DNA from: Edaphochlamys debaryana
Taxonomy: Eukaryota; Chlorophyta; Chlorophyceae; Chlamydomonadales
Assembly: GCA_016858145.1 (NCBI GenBank)
Contig: JAEHOE010000015.1
Coordinates: 1,054,001-1,118,000, forward strand
Length of the DNA: 64,000 bases
Direction: 5' to 3'
In this document: positions 31,820 to 43,053 of the stretch, piece by piece
Position numbering within the stretch: the first letter of the stretch is position 1
How the letters are laid out: each line of letters starts with the position of its first letter
Made by a program: the position numbers and the translations under genes
Notes under the pieces: generated by a model
The model's database searches: none
The model's input: the letters and a program-made list of their open reading frames with translations, nothing else
Told to the model about the DNA's origin: nothing

Positions 31820-34800
31820 ATGGAGGGCGGGGACTTTGGCGGGGACGATTTTGAGACCCTGGCACTCGCGTCTGCCTCCGCTCGAGGAGCCGGCCTGGCC
31901 ATCACCAAGTCAATCAATACCGCGCGGTATAGCAAAGCGGTGAGGCGAGGGCGCAAGCTTGTGCATCACCTTCGCGTGACCCTTCAAGCAACGGGGCACA
32001 GTACCCGCTAGCTTAAAGCTACAGATAGATAGACGAGAGTAACTTTGGCACCTTGTGAAGCCCCCGAGGGGCGGTGCGGGAGAGAGCCTTGCGCCCCAGC
32101 CTGCGGCACGAGCTGGGGCTCTGTACGCAGGGTTGCCTAGGGGTACTGAATCGGAGCATTCCTCCAATCCTGATCATTGGTCACGACGGGAGGACACGGG
32201 CAACATCTGGCATCACGTCGCCCGTTCCTGCAGGTCACGGCTAAGGCGAAAGCTGGGGCCGATTTCCTGAACCCGGAGGCGCTCTTGCAGAAGGTAAGCG
32301 GACTTTTAACCGTTGTTTCGGGCTCGACATTGTGGTCGCCGCATGCCGCATGCCGCAAGCCAGGGAAACGGCGAGGGCTGCCAGTAGGAGGCATAAGAAA
32401 GCGTAGCGCTAGCCTGTCAGCAGCTCGGGGGTACCCTGTTACAGCCCGTCGCCGGTCTGTGAGCTTCCGGGGGCTCCCGGCTGTGTGCCTGAGCCAGCCT
32501 GAGCTGTCAGGCCGTGTCGTCGTCCTCGTACCTGGTTGGCCCGGGTACTGGTGTGCCCACACCACAGGCCTGCATGCGTACACTTCAACAACAACCCCTC
32601 CCCGGCCGCCCTCATCTTGTGCAGGCTTTCCAGAACCACCGGAAGAACATAGAGCACCTCACGGACGTGAGCGTGCACGACATCCGCACGCGCTCCTTCA
32701 ACCCCAGCCTCATTCGGCTCCAGGCCGAGAGCTACATCGGCAAGCACCTGCCCGATGCTCTCCTCCAGGACGATGAGGAGGACGAGGACGAGTACAGCGG
32801 TCAGGTGCGTCCAGTTTCGAGGGAAACGAGCCTGGGGCCCACAACCTCACATGTTGTCCAGCAGGGTCCAGCCCTTACGCGCGGTTGTCGCTTGCGCTCT
32901 AGACGGGCCCATAACGGCCGGCATGGTCCAACCTTCCAGCTTGACCCCACCACGCAGCCTGCACGCAGCCAACAGTGATGACCCTGGCCGCCCCCGACTC
33001 ACCATCCCACTGTCGCCCCACCTCGCAGGCGTTCGGCAAGAGCTCGCCCCCCCAGGCAGTCGCCACGCCCCAGCAGCAGCACGAGGCCACGGTCGTGAGC
33101 GACATGGATTCGGACGACGATGACGACGCCGGATCTGCCGTACAGATCCACAGGATCTTGCCCGCTGATGACGATGGATGCAGCTCGCACGGCATGGATT
33201 CGGACTGCGAGGAGCCACCCCGCGGCGAGGGCGTCAGCGCGCTTCCGGCGCCGCTTGCGCCGCGGCCGGGCTCTCGACCCGATAGCTTTCGTGGCTCTCA
33301 GCAGCTGCCAGCGATCTCCATGTCATCGCTGACGGAGCCGCCGGGGTCGCCCGGCGGCGCCGGCAGCGCCAGCGGCGGCTCAGCCAGCGTCAGCGGCGCG
33401 GTCGTCGAGGGCCGCCGCGCCGAGTCCCTCATTAGTCAGCTCCGCCAGTTCCAGCGCAGCGGTGGCGCGGGGCCGTCGTACCTCACAGGAGACGTCTCCG
33501 TCCGGGCAGGGAGCGGCAACCTGTCCGGCGGCAACTCGCCGCTCGACCCGTCCACCCGTGGGGGCCGGTTCCTGAGCCCCACGCCGCCCGCAGCGTCGCC
33601 GGTCAAGGACGGCTACGTCCGCCCGGGGTACCCGGGCGGCAGCATGGCGGGTCCGGAGGCCGGCTCGGCCGCGGGTCGCGTATCAGACCTCAAGTCGCCC
33701 ACGTCACCCACCTCCCCGCATGGACCCGCCGCCAGCGGTGGTAGCTTCCTTGAGCCGTCGGTGCGGGCAGGCCGCCTTGGGTCCAGCTCTATTGAGCAGC
33801 CGGAGCGAATGCGGAGAGAGGGCGTGAGCAGCCTCAACGGCGGCGCCGGGCTAGCCGTTAAGCTACCCAGCGCCGCCGGCGTGTTTGGTGGGCCCCGGCC
33901 GCCCCTGAGCCCCGGCTCGTTCGGCGGGCCCGGCTCGGGCCCAAGCGGGTCCACGCCCGTGCAGATCCGTGGGACGAGCGAGGACAAGTCCGTGTACGGC
34001 CGTCGGCTCAACGGGGCGGGGCCCGGTGGGGCCCAGGGCGTGGGGAGCCCGGGCAGCGCCGGGGCGATCTCGCCCGCCTCCGTGCCCACGCCCAAGCTGA
34101 ATGAGCCTTCGGTACGGGGCGGCTGGCGTAACGGCGGCGGCGGCAGCGGCACAGTACTGGGCGCCAACGTGCGTGCCGCCAGCACCAGCCAGCTTGGCCT
34201 CGGCGGCGGCGGCGGCGGGGCCGGCGGCGGTCCAGCCCGCACAATGGCGCTGCTGGGGCCGCAGTCGGGTCCCATCACGCCCCTCGACGCCGCCGAGCGA
34301 GATCCCGGCAGCCCCTACGGCTACGCCACCTCTGCAGGCCCTGGCGCCGCCGGGGGTGCGGGCAGCCCCGCCGCTGCCGACTCGCCGCCACCCCGCCACC
34401 CTGCCGCGAACCTCTTTAAAGCCATCACCGGCGCTGCGCCTGTGGGCCGAGGCTCCGTCGAGCCGGGGCTGAGCGTGGATGCGAGCGCCAAGTCCATGCG
34501 CCCTTCCCAGGCGGCTCTGCTGCAGCAGCAGCTGTTGGCGGAGGGCGTGGGGGGCGCGGGCAAGTCGAGGCGGGGCGCGCCGCGGCACGCCAGCACGAGC
34601 CAGCTCGAGGTGGGGAGCTGGGCGGGGCTGGGTTCGAAGGGCCAGGGCGGAGAACGGTGATGTGGGTCGGGGCTATGCGCAGCTGTTGACGGACACTAGG
34701 TTGACTCCAGTCAGTCCTCTACGATTCAGGCAGGCCCGGGGGGGGACTCGATGGGTGGGTTTGGGCGGCAGCTGCTTGACCAGGTCCCTGTGACCCCTGT

Positions 34801-35136
34801 CCGCAGGTTGCCATTCCCGGCAGCCCCACCGGCGCCGGTGCCTCATCCATGCGCCTGCCCAAGCTCCCCACAAATGCGGGCGGAGCGCCGGGCAGCCCCG
34901 GTGCCAGCGACGCCGGCGGCCTCTTTGCGTTGCCCCAGACGGGCGGTGTTGCACGCCCTAGCGGCTTGTCCCGGGGGCTCAGCTCGTCGCTAGCCACGGC
35001 TCCCGGGCTTTCGGCTGCAGGGTCCCCGCTGCACCCGAGCAGGCTGAGCAGCTGCCCGGGAGGCGACGCCGAGGAAGGTCCGGGCCTAGTGAGCAAGGTC
35101 AAGGGTCTGTTTGGCATGCTCCACAAGCACAAGTAA
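31820..35136 (+). CDS. Unknown protein, Gly/Ser/Pro-rich with RxxSTSQL motifs (756 aa)
   Basis: The family is not recognised. Five exons join, all in phase 0: 31820-31939, 32234-32293, 32625-32804, 33029-34609 and 34807-35136. They encode 40, 20, 60, 527 and 109 residues. The N-terminal 120 residues look ordered (AITKSINTARYSKA, FNPSLIRLQAESYIGKHLPD). Two acidic blocks follow (DDEEDEDEY, then SDMDSDDDDDAGS). The rest is a Gly/Ser/Pro-rich region containing RAASTSQL and RHASTSQL and several SVRAG/EPSVR repeats. The end is a basic amphipathic helix (VSKVKGLFGMLHKHK). The start is ATG 31820; the TTG nine bases upstream is not needed. The only plus-strand TGTAA before the next gene is at 36710, which implies a long 3' UTR. 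The gene model is good; the function is unknown. Confidence 0.78.
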
Positions 35137-37741
35137 GGGTGAAAGGGCAGGGAGATGCGTCAACGAAGAACAGCCAAAGGAACAGCGGTGTGGCATGCAT
35201 CGACAATCTGCATTTGCAGCTGCGCACAGCGCGGCAGAGGTTGGCAGGGGCGCGGCGAATAGAGATCTGAACCGAAGCGGTAGCTGAGTTCTAGGGTGAA
35301 TGTCCTAGAGTGACCCCCAACCTATACGGTACCTGGCAACGACTGCCGTAACCAGCCGAGTGAGGCGTCGGTGCGCTAGACAGCACCTGACAGGAAGGAA
35401 GTAACAGGAGCGACGGGCTGGGTCAGGAGCGGTGGCGGAAGGCCCACCCGGTTACGGTATGCCAGGGCCCTAGGTGACGCCTCCAGCGTTGGACGTGCGT
35501 GGGGGACAGCCCCTTTCATGTGATAGCCTGTATGAATGGTTGCAGAAGATATCTACGGGATGGTTGGGCGTTCTTTGCCGGGGGCAATGGATTTCGGTTA
35601 CGCAACGCGTGATTCTTGTTCCGATACTCTTAGTCCTTCTGCCTGCGTCTTGATCGTGATCCCTAACGAACGGCTCCTGGTTGAAATGGGGCATTTGGAG
35701 TGTTGGGAATGCGTTTTGGCACGTAGCGCGTCTTGGAGAAACGGCGTGTCTTCGGACGTAGCTCACCGCAACGGTGTCAATTGAGTCATTGTTCTTTGGA
35801 TTGGCCATGGGGGGCTAGCGGCCAGGTTTCTTGGGTCTGTGGGGGTTAACAGGCTGACGCAGGATGCAGGACGCTGTACGTAACCGCGCAGCTAACGGCG
35901 GTTCTAACGGCCCAGCCGTGGGCTCGTGGGCCCTTGATGAGTGCTTAATTAGTGCAGTGCTTTCGCTTGCGTGACAGATGGATGTGTGAAGGACCTGACC
36001 CAGATTATCTCTCGTGTTGCCCTACCCCGCCCACCCCCCGCGTTGTCCTTTGCTCCTGCTCTTGCTATTTACGCTTGGTAACTATACCATAGGCTGTGCT
36101 GGCACTTGCTGCTACTTTCTTAGGGCAATCGTTAATGGGTTGCTTATCACATGGTCCCCTGTTGCTAAGCTTTGAGCCCAACGGCAAACCGTGGGTGCGA
36201 ATTCCTACCTTGATTCATTTCTTGTGCCGGCCCGAGCGGCCTTGAAGGCTGCCGATTGGTGGCTGCGGTGGGCAGCCGGGGTGGTTCGGTAAGCACACAG
36301 TCTTGTGGTCAGCGCTTTGCTTGGGGCATGGGTTTATGCATTCATGCGGCGGGGCCCCTACTATGACTGGGTCAAGCTAATTCTACTGAGGGGCTGCGCG
36401 TCTTTCTGAGATTGCAGGATGTGCGTCAACATGTGCTGTTGTATCAGTATCTGTTGATCCGCGGGATACGCGGGATACCTCCTGCTGCCTGCTGCTTACT
36501 TGCTGGTAGGTGGCCCGACGCGGCCTGCTGCATAACCGGCCGCCGCTTGCTGCCTTGGCTTCCCTTGCTTCCTGTACCGTTGAAGGCGCTTGGCTACGGC
36601 GTCTCTGGACCTCTACGGTGAACTGCCTCTGGCCGCCGGCGTTCCAGGCGTTTGCTGGTACCGGTATGTGCATGCCGTATCATTTGAGCTGCATGCTGTG
36701 AAGGAGCTTTGTAACCAATCCTAGTGTGGAGTGGCGGGGAAAGCACTGAGAGAACACTGTGGCATCACCACACGGCGTGGGGCCGGTGGGACCTCGGCCT
36801 GCGAACCTGCAAATCCTTGGCCCTTTTGACCAGCGGTGCTCCCACAGTGCGGGAGAGAGTGATCGGCCCAGCGCGTGCTGCTGTACACGATACACTATGT
36901 GATACGCTAGAAGGGAGAGAGGGGGCTGGCCGACCGGGAAGGGGTGTGTGGGCTGCTTGCGGTCAGCTGTTGGAGATGAACGCGGGCATATCCCAGCCTC
37001 CCAGCAGTCCTTGTCTTTCGCATACCCTCGTCGTTTCTCCTTCCCAGCAGTCCCAGGCCGTCAGCAGGCCGAAATAAGGGGTGGGGATCGCAGAGGAATA
37101 CAGGATTGCGAACTGAAGGGTTCCGTGTAGGCTGCTTGTGGCAGCGCGCCCCTGTCCGCCACACGCTCTCCCGGTGGCAGGCGCTGGGAGGCGCCGGGCC
37201 AGGGGGCTGCAATCCCTGTGAATGATAACAGCCGCGGGGCCTCCTACCTCGGAACGCGCTTACCTCGCCCGGTGAACCCTGGTGAACGGGCGCGGTGCGA
37301 AAGCGTCCGCTATTCGCAACTACGGACGTAGTGCCCCGTGACGGTGAAACACGGGGCGAGCACTCTTCGCGCACTTGAGGGCTCTATCAGCAACTCACAT
37401 GTCCTTCATCTTGCGCGCGCAGCTCGGGGGCAACTGTGTTGCCCCGAACGCTTACTACTGAGTTCACGTACGGGGGATCGCTCTTTCGACTGGGGCCGCC
37501 CCTACCCCGACATGGAAGTCACATCAGCGTATGCAACTTGGGGCGCTTGGTCTCGTTTGGTGCAGAGGAGTCGCGTCGTGAGTTGCGCGCACGAACCCGC
37601 CGTCTGTCGCCGTACAGAGGCAGGTGTTCACGGTCGCGCGAGGCAGCAGGCTTGCTGCCCCGGTCATTGTCTATATACTATAGAAAGCAGAAACTTGCGC
37701 CTGAAAAGCTAGCGTGCTGCGAGTGACGGTGCCGCCTGACC
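35137..37741. other. Long 3' UTR/intergenic stretch without a convincing gene
   Basis: This 2.6-kb stretch lies between two plus-strand disordered-protein genes. The small ORFs (82 aa or less at 35536-35784, 124 aa at 37338-37712) show no motif or splice partners. The single plus-strand TGTAA at 36710-36714 may end the upstream transcript, with roughly the last 1 kb serving as the upstream region of the gene at 37742. Confidence 0.45.
36710..36714 (+). terminator. Candidate TGTAA poly(A) signal
   Basis: This is the only TGTAA on the plus strand between the stop at 35136 and the next gene's ATG at 37742. If used, the 3' UTR of the 756-residue protein gene would be about 1.6 kb. Confidence 0.35.
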
Positions 37742-40700
37742 ATGTCGGCTTCGCCTACTCGTGAGCGTGCAAAGACGCCAGGCCTCGAGCAAGACCGGCT
37801 GAAATCATGGCAACAGATTGCGGGCAAGGTCAAGCGAGAGCATATCACCAAACCACTCGCGACGCACGAAGCGAAGGTGAATGTGAGCTGCGCGACGGCG
37901 AGCCCCGCGGAGTTACTTTAGGAGGTTCCTCTGTATGCTATGCACTCGCGTGTGAGAGCGTAGGTGGCTCAAGTGCCCTTCGGTCTCCCGCATGCATAGC
38001 CACACATGCCGACTCCCCGCTTCTTCCCCTGTCCTCTTCGTCGCCTCAGCTTCAAGTCAGCACCGACGGTGTTCGCCAGGTCAACTCGCCTCGCTTTGGC
38101 AACCCCGATGATGTCTTCCGCCTGGCCCTGCGCTCACATGGCGCGAACGTCGGGGCGTCCTCGCAGCTCTCGGCTCCTGACGCGCGGCGCGGCGCGCGGA
38201 CGTCTATGGTGCGCACCCAGTGGGAGGAGAAGGTCGCACCAGACTTGCTCACGTGGGAGGCCTCGGACAGCGACAGCGAGGACGAGCAAGGTCCCTCGAA
38301 GGTGAACCGCAGCTTCAAGAACCCGGATGGCAGGGATCCCCACGCCCCCTCAACCTCCGGCGCTAATGGTCACGCCGCCAACAGCGCCGCCAGCAAGCAC
38401 GAGTCCTCCCTGCCTCCCGTTGCACCAGCGGCGGCGGAGGGCAGCGCCACCAACCCTGCCAGCTCGCAACACCCCCTGCGCATCCCGACCGCCGACCTGG
38501 CGGACGTGGACCGCATGCCGTGCACACCCGCCGCCGCCGGCAGCGCTGTGGCAAGCTGCAGTGAGGGCGGCGGGGAGGACTCCTTCGTTGTGCCCCGGGC
38601 GGAGCAGCTGCTACAGGCGCTGAGGGACACATCGTCGGGGAGCAAGAGCAGGGCACACGCGGCCGCCGGCAGCGCCGGCGGATCCCACACGGAATCCGCG
38701 TGGTCAGCGCCCCGAACCACGGCCCTGATGGTGGAGGTCCCCCCCATGGTGCCCTCGGCGGATAGCAGCCCCGACAGTGGCCCCTTCCCCGGAACACGCA
38801 GCGTCCCACAGAGCCCCGGTCCGCTGTCGGCCACCGTGGCTCGGCCGTCCCGCTGGTTCCGCCGTGGCACTCGCGCCTCCTCCGTCGCCGAGTACAGCGG
38901 CGGCGGCCTGCCCAGGCCGTCGCTTGCGTCACCGCCGCCCCCGAGCCCGCCTGCTTTCGCGGCGGCGTCCGAGTCCAACGGTCTGGAGGTTAGCCGTACG
39001 GCAGCCTCCTTCACGTGCGGCCAGGACGCTCGGCTGCACCCCCGTGCCATGTGGGGCAGTACCGGCACGCGTGCCGACCCCGGCCGCAACCCAGCGGCGG
39101 CCATCCCCAGCAGCGCCTCACCTCGCCCTGGCGGCGGTGACGCGGCGGATGTGTGGAGCCCCGACGGCGGTGACGGCAATGCCGGCAGCGCAGGCAACTC
39201 ACCGACGCCGCGGCAGGGCCCGCCGGCGCCGCAGGCGACGGCCAGCGGCGGCATCAGCCGCCGCGGCAGCCTGGGCTACAGCTTCGGCGGCGGCGGCGGC
39301 GGCGGCGGTGCCGGCGACGGTGGCCACCTGTTCTCCCAAATCTCCCGCAGCCCGCTCCGCGTGGCCCCCGCCCAGGAGTGGGTGGCGGTGCTAGACGGGC
39401 CGCCCCTCTCGCCCTCCGGCAGCCAGCCCCTCTTTGCCGCTGCTTCCATGGGAGCCTCGCCCTACACGGTCCGTGACCCGGGCAGCCCAGGCCTGGCGGG
39501 GCGGACGAGCATCTTTGCCGGCTCTGGCGGCGGCGGCGGCGGCGGCATGAACACAGCGGAGGAGAGGGCGGTGCGGAGCTCCGTGGCGGCGGCGGCGGCG
39601 GCGGTGGTCAACGTGGCTGCCACGAGGGGGACGTTTGGCGCCGCCGCTGCCGAGGCGCTCGCCAAGCTGCCAACCGGCTGGTTCCTGCCGACACCGGTGA
39701 GGCCGGGATCTTGGGAAGTAGGTCACATGGGGGACAGGGCGCAGGAGAGGGCAGTCGGACCCTACCGTTCCGTGCCCTTGTGTGTTGTGTCACTGCTTGC
39801 TCTGGCCTCAGGCAGGGTGGCGCTAGCTCCTGGCGCTTAGCGCATGGGTCAGCGCATCTCGGTTATCCGTGCATCACTGGCCTGCCATCTCACATGCGCG
39901 CATTCCCCGACCGCCGTCCCCAGGACCGCACCCCGCCGCCCTCCCGCGGCGCGCGCTCCTCCCCCAGCCGCTCCGCTTCACGCGCTGGCCTGCGCACGCC
40001 TTCCGTGACAGGCCAGCCCCTGGTTCCCACCACCCCCTCCACCCCACCCTCGGGCGCCACGCGTGTCGCCTCACCCGCCCGCTCCGAGATGGCCTCACGG
40101 GATGGCCTGCGCCCCGGCAGCGCCATCCGCCGCCTCCCCGCCCTGTCCACCTCCTTCGGAGTTCCTGGCAGCAACACCAACCCCGCGTCCGGCGGCATGT
40201 ACCCCAGCCCGCCGGCCTCGCCACACTACGGCGGCTTCGCTGGAGCCCCGACTCGCTCCAGCCCCTCCTTCTCATCTCCGCTGCCCGCCGCTATGTCGGC
40301 TGCCCCCGGCAGCGGTGCGGCGCTCCCCGCGTTTGCCTCCCGGAGCCCGCAGCCCTTCCCTCCGCCGTCGGCGTCCGGAGAAGCCCCGCAGCTCGGGGCA
40401 TCGGCGCTGTCCTCTCCCGGCGCCGCGCGGGCAAACCTCCTGTCCAGCCCCCTCCGCAAGCACACCGCCTACCCCTCCACCGACGGCGCCGCATCGGAGC
40501 CACTGGCCAGGGCCGACGCGCGCCCCGCCACCGGCAACTCCGCCTCCGCCGCTGCCGCCGCCGCCGCCGCCGCCGCATCCGGCCGCGGCGGCTCCATTCA
40601 GGAGATGTGCGGCAAACTGCGAGACCTGATCGCTCGCGGCAGCGGCAGCAGCAGCGGCAAGCAGCGCGAGGCCGGTGGGGCCGACGGCACCATCATCACC

Positions 40701-41117
40701 ACGGACGCTGACGCTCTGTCGGACGACGGAGCCGGCGACAACGACAGCTGGTCGGGCCAGCTGCACTCGGGCGCAATGGCCGGCGGCCGGGGTCAGCAGC
40801 TGGAACTGGAGTCGCTGGCTTGCTGGGCGGAGCAGGTGGAGCAGGTGGGTGGGGAGAAGGACGAGGCCAAGGCGAGGGAGGCGGAGCAGAAGCTTGAGAG
40901 GGCCGGTTTGGTAGGGGACTTGCAAGAGCTCGCGGCGCGGGGGCACGGCGTGCCTTCCGCGTCCACCGGTGGACGCGGGGCCGGGAACGGGGGGCCCCGG
41001 AAGGGCATGATGGATCGGCTGAGGCACGCGCTGGGCGCTCCGGCGGGGGCGGTGTGGGAAGTGGAGGTGGAGCGCGCGGATGCGGGGCGGACGGACCTGG
41101 GCATCGGGGCGAAGTAG
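37742..41117 (+). CDS. Unknown protein with acidic block and homopolymer runs (991 aa)
   Basis: The family is not recognised. Three phase-0 exons join: 37742-37876 (45 residues), 38050-39696 (549) and 39924-41117 (397). The first 130 residues look ordered and basic (RLKSWQQIAGKVKREHI, NSPRFGNPDDVFRLALRSHG, TQWEEKVAPDLLTWE). An acidic Ser-Asp stretch follows (EASDSDSEDEQ). The bulk is Ser/Pro/Ala/Gly-rich with pure Gly and Ala runs encoded by GGC/GCC repeats (near 39287-39311, 39528-39546, 39584-39605 and 40550-40572). A charged helical stretch near the C-terminus (EQVEQVGGEKDEAKAREAE) is followed by KGMMDRLRHALG. The order of parts parallels the preceding gene, although I see no clear residue-level homology. 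TGTAA lies 52 bases after the stop. Confidence 0.78.
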
Positions 41118-41168
41118 GCGGGTTGCGGTGGATGATGGGTTCGAAAGAGGGGAAGCTGGAGATAATGG

Positions 41169-41173
41169 TGTAA
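41169..41173 (+). terminator. TGTAA poly(A) signal
   Basis: This is the first TGTAA on the plus strand after the stop at 41115-41117. It gives a very short 3' UTR for the 991-residue protein gene. A second TGTAA at 41589-41593 is an alternative. Confidence 0.5.
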
Positions 41174-42576
41174 TCTGCGCTTGGGGGGATGCTACGCAAT
41201 AAGCTATTTAAGAGGCAAAAGACGGCTGGATGCCTTGAATGTGAGAGGCAACACGTGGAGAGGTGAGAGCCTTGCAGGAGCGATCGGGCAGCAACGCGTG
41301 CGCTTGCGAATGTGCGTGGGGGGTGTTTGGTGAGGCGGGCAGCGGCGGACGTATCCGCTGGCCCTCCCAAGGGATTCATCTGTATGCGCTCTGCCGTTGC
41401 CATATATGTGGCTTAAGAGATGTCAAGTCTGTGTGCCTTGCTCACCATTTTGCTTATAACCCTATGCGGACCAGAGGTCTTGCGGCTTTCCCGCTCATTC
41501 ATGGCATTGCCTCTACCGTCCGCCACCGGACGGACGCTGAGCTTGGGATATCGCAGCGCTTTGCACTCCGTTGGCCACTATGCGCGTGTGTAACTGCCGT
41601 GTGGCCACACACCAGTACGGTCGTACAAATAGCTGGAAGGTGACGTGTCTTAAAGGGGGGGGGTGATATATTGAGTCTTCGCTGCATGTGCTTACCTTCT
41701 GATGAGCCGTCGAGGTATAACCCCTTGTGCCTCGTGTGCATGTGAACAACGAACTCCGCTTGGGGAAGGAGGGGCCGAGCGATCAAGGGCCACTTGACCG
41801 TCTGTGCTATGGCTTAGCTTGTGTTGGGCTACTGTGGGCTTGTGGCCCAGGGCTGAGCACTGAGTCTGAGACCTGAGTCAGTTTGGCCAGCGGACTGCCG
41901 AGTGACAAACTGGGCTAGACTAAGACTGCTGGTGACATGGGGGCACCGGGGCACGCAGAGGACGATGACGGTGTTGCCCGTGCACGTAATAGGAGGGCGC
42001 AAGCTCCCCGGCCCATGCCCCAAGACGCCCCAAGTGCTCAGTCCCTGCTGTCCTGCTCCAGCCCTCGCAACAGACAAGGCTGAGCACACACGATGGGTCA
42101 GTTATAGCGGCAGCAGGTGCGACCCTGACATTCAGGCTGGGGGTGGAGGGCGCTACAGACAGTACAGAGGCACGCAGTGGGACATGTTGAGGCTGGGGTT
42201 GAGCAGGCCCGCTGCTGCGGGTTGAGGGCTGGGTTGAGGTCCCGGGCTGAGGCGCGTGGAGGCTGCTGCTGTAGGTGCGGCGCCAAGGTCTGGCGCCGAA
42301 GTGTGTGGCGGTGCCATCTGTGAACGAGGCTATGGCCAGGCGCTCGACAGCAAAGGATGGGTAACGGACCTTCACATAAGCGGTATAGGCACAGAACGCC
42401 CCTGCCCCTGCCCCCGCCTCCCAGGTTCAACGCCTGGCCCCCTCCTCACGGTCAGCAGCACATCAAGGCCTCCCGGCACTGCAATGCCGGCGCATTGCCC
42501 AGGTGCGGCTGCATGGTGCCAGGTGCGGCTTGGTTCGCCCCCAACCTTCGACCAACCTGGCCTCTGCTAGCCTTGT

Positions 42577-42616
42577 CCTCTGAACTGCAGATCTGACCTC
42601 TGGACTGCAGATCTGA
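42577..42616. repeat. 20-bp tandem duplication
   Basis: Two adjacent copies of CCTCTGRACTGCAGATCTGA (42577-42596 and 42597-42616) differ at one base. The repeat lies in the non-coding gap downstream of the MYND gene. Confidence 0.85.
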
Positions 42617-43053
42617 TGGCTACAAGCGGACCCGGTGTACGCCGAGCGGGCTGTGTCCCATACCAGATCCTAGTAGCCACAAACCGGCCCTCCTTCTACA
42701 TGCCCTCCTACACCAGCCGGCCAGCCTGATCACCGCCCACGCAACTCAATGGCACGGTCCTCGCGCAATAATGTGCCAGCATTCATGCACCGCCCGCTTC
42801 CACTGTGTTTCTACCCAAGCTAAGCAAGTCGTCAGTTGACACCAAACAACCCACGGCGGTCTCAGCTAAGCAAGTCACCACTGGTACGGTACATAATGTA
42901 TATGAAATCAAGTACTGAGGAGTGGTTCAACGTTCAGCGAGTCATCCGTAACTTGGGCCGTCCAGTCCAGTCCAGCTGTCAACTGTTACTAAAGCAACAC
43001 CGGTCAAACAGTGATCTCCGTCACGCTGCATGCAAACACAGGAATGCAGGATA

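Larger units (their letters stand above)
41118..43053. other. Convergent 3' region, no gene seen
   Basis: This stretch lies between the plus-strand gene ending at 41117 and the minus-strand MYND gene ending at 43054. Plus-strand TGTAA occurs at 41169 and 41589; no exact minus-strand TGTAA is found. A 20-bp tandem duplication lies at 42577-42616, and AGCTAAGCAAGTC occurs twice between about 42819 and 42877. The small ORFs have no family features. Confidence 0.5.

Noticed and set aside
35536..35784. 82-aa plus-strand ORF
   Set aside because: It has no family features and no splice partners, and it lies in the probable 3' UTR of the 756-aa protein gene.
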